A stretch of DNA of 64,000 nucleotides from Pseudoscleropodium purum (taxonomy: Eukaryota > Streptophyta > Bryopsida > Hypnales > Brachytheciaceae): positions 26,156,173 to 26,220,172 of the forward strand of contig OZ017798.1 of assembly GCA_963969395.1 (NCBI GenBank), given 5' to 3'. Within the stretch, counting starts at the first letter, position 1, and every line of letters starts with the position of its first letter. Positions 58,994 through 64,000 of this stretch are shown one piece after another. Position numbers and translations under genes: made by a program. The notes under the pieces were generated by a model. That model was given only the letters and a program-made list of their open reading frames with translations. It did not search any database and was not told where the DNA came from.

Positions 58994-59284
58994 TTGAAAG
59001 TAATTGAGTCCTTTGTTTCTTTTAAAGTGAGGCCACAGCATACTATTCAATCAATATTAATATACAATGAACTAGATAGTAAAGGCAATTGGATTCCATT
59101 GAGACTTGAGGTTGGTTCTTGGGTCCATCTTCAATTGGAGAAGATTGGATTACATGCACGAGATGCAAAGAAACATGGTGGTACAAGCATCCGTGGTTCT
59201 TACAAAGCAAAGGTTTTACAATTTAGACTGAGTCATGGTGGGAAATCTATTTTGGTTGTGAGAGTGCAATACACTTACATGTGA
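58994..59284 (+). CDS. Short ORF of unknown function
   Basis: A 96-codon frame with a basic, balanced composition (GNWIPLRLEVGSWVHLQLEK, HARDAKKHGG, SYKAKVLQFRLSHGGKSILV). It looks more coding-like than its neighbours, but no family is recognised and there is no upstream exon that I can define. It may be a fragment of a transposon or decayed gene. Confidence 0.3.
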   Translation: MKVIESFVSFKVRPQHTIQSILIYNELDSKGNWIPLRLEVGSWVHLQLEKIGLHARDAKKHGGTSIRGSYKAKVLQFRLSHGGKSILVVRVQYTYM

Positions 59285-60102
59285 CACCAACTTGATCTCC
59301 CCCCTACGGTGCCTAATCAAGATGCTTAATTTCTCAATTGTAAGTTCTTAATTGTTTTTCAGTCTGAGACTTTTCAAATGCTTTTGAGTCTCTCTTTGCC
59401 AAGATGCTTGTGCTAGTTAGATGCAAGAACCCTTCAAATTAGGTGCTAATCATTGTCTTTTTCTTTCCTATCCACTTCTTTCTAAAAAAAATAATTTGGT
59501 GTAAATTATGTTGTTTGTTTAGACCTATATCTATCGAACTACAAAGATTGGGTCACTCCTCAAAGCGTATTGGGGTGATTGTTGTCACACATGCAGAGAT
59601 TAACATTAATTTATGGCAATAGATTACATTCCTAGCTCTTGGAAGATTCTATTTTTTTAATAATGCTTTCTATAGACCTCAATGTGGTACTGGATTTGAC
59701 ACACTAGAAATGATTCTTCTACCAGCTTTTGATTCCCCTTATTGGCCTTTGCTTGATATGGCCACATCTGAATCATTCAAGCCAAGTTATGGCAAGATTT
59801 TAAAAATTCTATGCGCCCTACAAGTAGCAAACAGACAAATCTATCATAGTTTATGCCTATGAGAGTCTTTGTAAACCTCTTCTATGTTGCTATTCATATG
59901 CGGAGGACAAAAATGATGTTTGTATACAAAGAAGTTACTAAAGAATTATGCACATCTTTGATTGACAACGGATGGGATACAAAGGTTACAAGAATTCAAG
60001 ATGCTGAATTTCCAAGATGCTGAATTTTTTAGATTAGATGTATACAATCACAGATTTACAACAGTTGAACTTTGACAATAGTGATATAAATAAATATATA
60101 AG

Positions 60103-61570
60103 CTAGAAAGAGCAAATTATTGAAATAACAATAAGGCAAATTACTGAAAATAAGCAATAAAGGTTTGGATTGTTACCTGCTAGAGTTATACCATGTGGAT
60201 GGATCATTGTTCGTTGAACTTGTTCAACGTTACAGAAAAATGAATTCATATCACTAAAGACCACCTTTATTGGGGGATTTTTTGTACTCTTAGCACTTAT
60301 TGGAACCAATATGGTTTCATTGAGGCAATGGTATTCTCCAATGTATTCATGCAACTTGGCATTGAACATCCTCCGAGTACAAGCCACTTGCTAGGGGCAC
60401 GACAAACAAGTCACTCAGATGCCTTATCCTACCATTTGTGTAGCAACTTTGAACTTTTTGAAGAAAGCATTGTAGCTTGTATGTCAGATCAAGTTTAGAT
60501 CACACGTTTCTACAATGTCATCTGGCTTGATCAGGCCTCCAACCTTACTCAAAAAATCATTCACTATCTTCACTCCAATCAGTTTTAACTTTGGATCTTC
60601 ACGAATTGTTGATACTTCTAACAATGATAACATGGATGTGAGAACCTTTCCAATCTCAATCTGCATCTCTCTAGTTCCACACAATTGGCACTTGAAACCA
60701 GAAACCTTGTTCATTATTTGAATATTTCTAATAGTTTTTGGATTCATAATAGAGCGAGCTAATTGTATTCTCCATTTTGCATGCCCTCCCTTGAGAGCTA
60801 AGTTGGATAAGTCTTTCACCTCTCTTATATAGCTGTAATAATCAAATGGAGTTTTCACTAAGTTTTCTAGTCGTTTCTCTTGAATTTCAGCAAAGCCTTG
60901 GTGCGCTTAAGAATAGAGGCTAAGTTAGCTAACAATCTCTTATGAGATTTGTTTTGAGATTGTATTTCTATCCACATATCAACTTCAAAGCTCAGTCTTT
61001 CATCACTTTCTAGCAGAGATTTTGCGTCTTATGCAATCAATCAACTCTCATGTTCGCTAATCAAGCATTTGTTCTAATTTCTCAGAGTTGCAACTTCATC
61101 TTTCAATAAGAGTTTGCGACCAAAGATTCAGAATTTTCTTGATCTAATTGTTGTCAAGATTGCAACTTGGATTGTGTAAATAAAAGAAGCCTTTCTTTCT
61201 CTTTTGAGTTACGCATTAAACTAAGGACTTGTTCTTTCATTGATTGTAACTCTTTCTAAGCCTCTTGGAGACAAAATTGAATTGAAGCATCAATTTGACA
61301 TAAACTCTCCATGTATCCAAGAAAACCACTTCCACCGTCTTCTACAAATTGTAGCAAATTAGAAATTGATCTAAAATTTGGCTCCTTGTTGGAAATAGGA
61401 TATTGAGGATAGATTAAACCATCCGTCTACAAATCAAGGCTTGTTTCTCCACAATCTTTGAGAACTAAAAAATTTGCCTTTGAGGTTTGTTCATGAATCT
61501 TATAGCTGCAATTTATCAATGGAGCATACTTCCTATCCAAAGAGGCACTAATTTTGTAGTTTTTCATAGC
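60103..61570 (-). pseudogene. Decayed gene of unknown family
   Basis: From an ATG-like start near 61566 (MKNYKISASLDRKYAPLINC) the minus strand shows a long protein-like reading with scattered stops. It includes NLLQFVEDGGSGFLGYMESL, ELQSMKEQVLSLMRNSKEKE (coiled coil), IEIQSQNKSHKRLLANLASI, an open block at 60858-60484 with a CQLCGTREMQ cysteine pair, and a last block at 60387-60103. Adjacent blocks change frame. Its length and helical character suggest a former coding gene, perhaps of a transposon, but I cannot name the family. Confidence 0.45.
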
Positions 61571-64000
61571 TACAATGCATTAAAAAATGCTAAAAAAACC
61601 CACCAACGTACACACTCAAGCTCAAAGGTGCAATAACAAGGTGCAAAAAAGAGGTGCAAAAAAGTAGGTGGTATAGAGAAAAGTGGGTGGTAAGCAAGTA
61701 GCGTGCAAAGCCAAGTAGTTTTTGCATGGCAAACAAATGGTGGGAATCAAGACTAACGTGGCAAGCTGCGATGATGAAGACTAGAGTACGATTTTAAACT
61801 TTCTGCTGGAGCCTTCTGATCCTTGGCAAATGAATGGTTGAAATGTGGAGATGTTATGATTTAAGTTGGTTGCCTTTTGGAGTACTTTCTTCCGCCACAA
61901 CTTTTTATCAAAGCAAAATGGTCTTCTATAGGCCCGATTCTTCCCATAATGTATTAAAGTGAATAAAATATTGAATTCTATGTTAAGTACAAGCTTGGCT
62001 CTTATTGGTTACTTTCTTTAACTTTTCATCCAAATTCGGCCTACTACTTCATCCCTCTATAACTATTGAAGTTTTTTGTATTTTCTTGAGATTGAAGTAG
62101 TTTTGAAATCGTTTAAATTCCTTCTATTCGATACTAATTCTAACTTCTTACTTGGTTGTCTTCAAGAGATTCTAATCTACTTCCTACTTCATTTTTAAGG
62201 TTAGGAATTTTTTCTATCAATTTACTATTTTTAAACTTTAAAATTTTATTCCTCGTAAATTCTAAGATTAACTATCCAAATTGCTAAAGAACTTTAGATT
62301 CTAACCTTCTTAGTGAAAGTTATAAATCGATGAAGTTTATTGCTAATTGATATTTCAAAACTTCATCTGCTATTTTCTATCAACCTACAATTCAAAATCT
62401 ACTATCATTTTTATTTTTGAATTTTAGATTTTTAATCCTATGTAAATTTCTACTCTTATTCTTTATGAATGAAAACTTCTAAGTTTCACTCATTTTGTGT
62501 TCTAAACTTCATCCACTTCTAACTTCTTTGTTTTAACTTTGAATTAGGCTTACTTTAGGTTTTTGTAAAGCTCTAGATCTTTTCTATAATATTATAAATT
62601 TAAATTTGACTTGACTCTAAGTCTAAGTAGTCTGACTTACTTTTAGGCCTCAGCCTTAATTTAAACTTACTAATGAAGATGTTTTGAAAATAAAAAGGAG
62701 AGCTTAGTAACATACTTCAAAGTCAACCTCCTTCACAATCCTATCATTCATACTTCAAGATAAATGTTGTCAAGAAGTCCATCGGTCTCCGTTTTGAAAA
62801 ATTTAAGGTTTTTGTATATTACTAATTTGATAAGTATACAATTTTAAGTGAAACTTCACTCTATATTCAAATTTATATTTTTTTTCTATGTCTATTTCTA
62901 ATTTTGTTTTTGTTTTTTGGCTATTATTTTTCTATAGTCTCAATCTAATTTATATATCTATAAGATGCTATTGTTGATTTTACCATGAGATTTTTTAGTA
63001 TAATCTAGAACCTTGCATGACCGACTTGCGAAGATGTTGGTAAGGCATCTATCTTGTCTTAGGCTTTAAATGCGCTTATTGACCTTTGCATTGAATTTTT
63101 AATCTATTCTAAAACTACACACATTTGATGATGTCAAGATTTTTGTTTGAAGAATGTAACTTGTCCTATCCTTTTGTTTCTATTCTAACGTCTAATTTTG
63201 GTTTGAGATATCTTTCTTACTTTTTAATGCTTCTTCCTTTTTCTCTTCTCCTATTAAACGTTCTCATTCTTCTTTATAAACTTCACTTCTCTACTCTTAA
63301 GCTTTGGTTGTCACTCTACTTGAATTTGAGTTTGTTTATAATAAAAAATTCCATGTTCCTTAGTTTGTGTTTCTTCTTGTTCCAAGCAAAAAGATCCTTA
63401 TTCTAATGCAAGCACTCAAACTTTCTCTTAGAATCACTTCCTCTTACTATTTAGGCACCCATTCTTCAACCTTGACTATAATAATATTCACCAATGTTGG
63501 AGGGGATCGCTTTTGCTTCCTCCAAAAGCAAGAGCCTCTTAGTATGGAACTTACTCAAAATTAGAAGTAATTTATATCCAAACACTTGCTCCCCAAACTT
63601 TGGTGTGCAGTGCTAGAAAAAGTAGGTGAACTATAGCGGCTATCAATTGAAGGATCTTCTTCCACCTACTTCAGTTGAACCAAGTTGCAATGCTTGCCAA
63701 ATTTTTTGAGGTTTTGTGTTTATGGAAGAGAAGTGAGTGATGGAAGCCATCACCAAATTTTTTAGCTCTTTGTATAAAACTCAGTTGCCATATATAGGTT
63801 TTTTCATTAGGGCATGATCTTTTGGATTTGGTGGTGAGAGCCAAAGTTGTCTTGTTGGATAGGATTTTGGGTTTTGACATTTGATAGACGTTGCATATCA
63901 TGTATGACAAATGTCAAGTATGCATGACATTTTGAGATTCTGAAGGCATATTTCATAGTTGAGGCAATTTAGAATATAATATGTATTTATCAAATTGGAA
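61571..64000. other. AT-rich intergenic sequence, no gene seen
   Basis: Pyrimidine-rich plus-strand sequence with short hydrophobic frames that reflect T-rich composition. No RNA gene or bounded repeat was found. Confidence 0.5.

Overview
This 64 kb window is nuclear DNA of a land plant. It is AT-rich, most of it is transposon-derived, and three spliced genes sit in about 17 kb (11.5-28.0 kb). The gene families (plant-type TauE/SafE anion permease, berberine-bridge-like FAD oxidoreductase) and Copia, hAT and CACTA elements with plant-type termini fit a land plant. A seed-free plant (lycophyte, fern or bryophyte) is my impression only.

Left part (1-11 kb): a decayed partial copy of an element family seen complete at 51-54.6 kb, a 321 bp foldback, a relic of a hAT transposase dimerisation domain, and an AT-rich repeat that recurs at 31.4 and 48.0 kb. 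Genic part (11.5-28 kb): a two-exon secreted BBE-like oxidase (+, 586 aa), a Copia gag relic, a five-exon TauE/SafE permease (-, 532 aa, one GC-AG intron), and a five-exon coiled-coil protein of unknown function (-, 666 aa). All exon joins were checked for phase. Diverged tandem repeats lie upstream of the last two genes.

Middle and right (28-56 kb): two CACTA-type MITEs (one at 21.4 kb, one at 30.65 kb), a decayed retroelement with a zinc knuckle and a primer-binding site, then a stack of three insertions, each with its own target-site duplication, in one older AT-rich sequence. The three are a Copia element (35848-40885, TSD AATTG, 153 bp LTRs), a 10,036 bp hAT element (41179-51214, TSD CTTGATAG), and a 3,271 bp TG...CA element (51362-54632, TSD GTACT) that encodes one gag-like coiled-coil protein.

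The hAT element is the most unusual object. It carries a large transposase on the left and, divergently, a protein-kinase-like gene on the right. Each gene is preceded by a block of CGGACG-type repeats like those at the element ends. A 300 bp MITE made of the element's own two ends has jumped into the transposase gene. The transposase, kinase-like, Copia and TG...CA genes all carry nonsense codons that are each explainable by one C:G to T:A transition. The last 8 kb (56-64 kb) is AT-rich, with one long decayed reading frame of unknown family.
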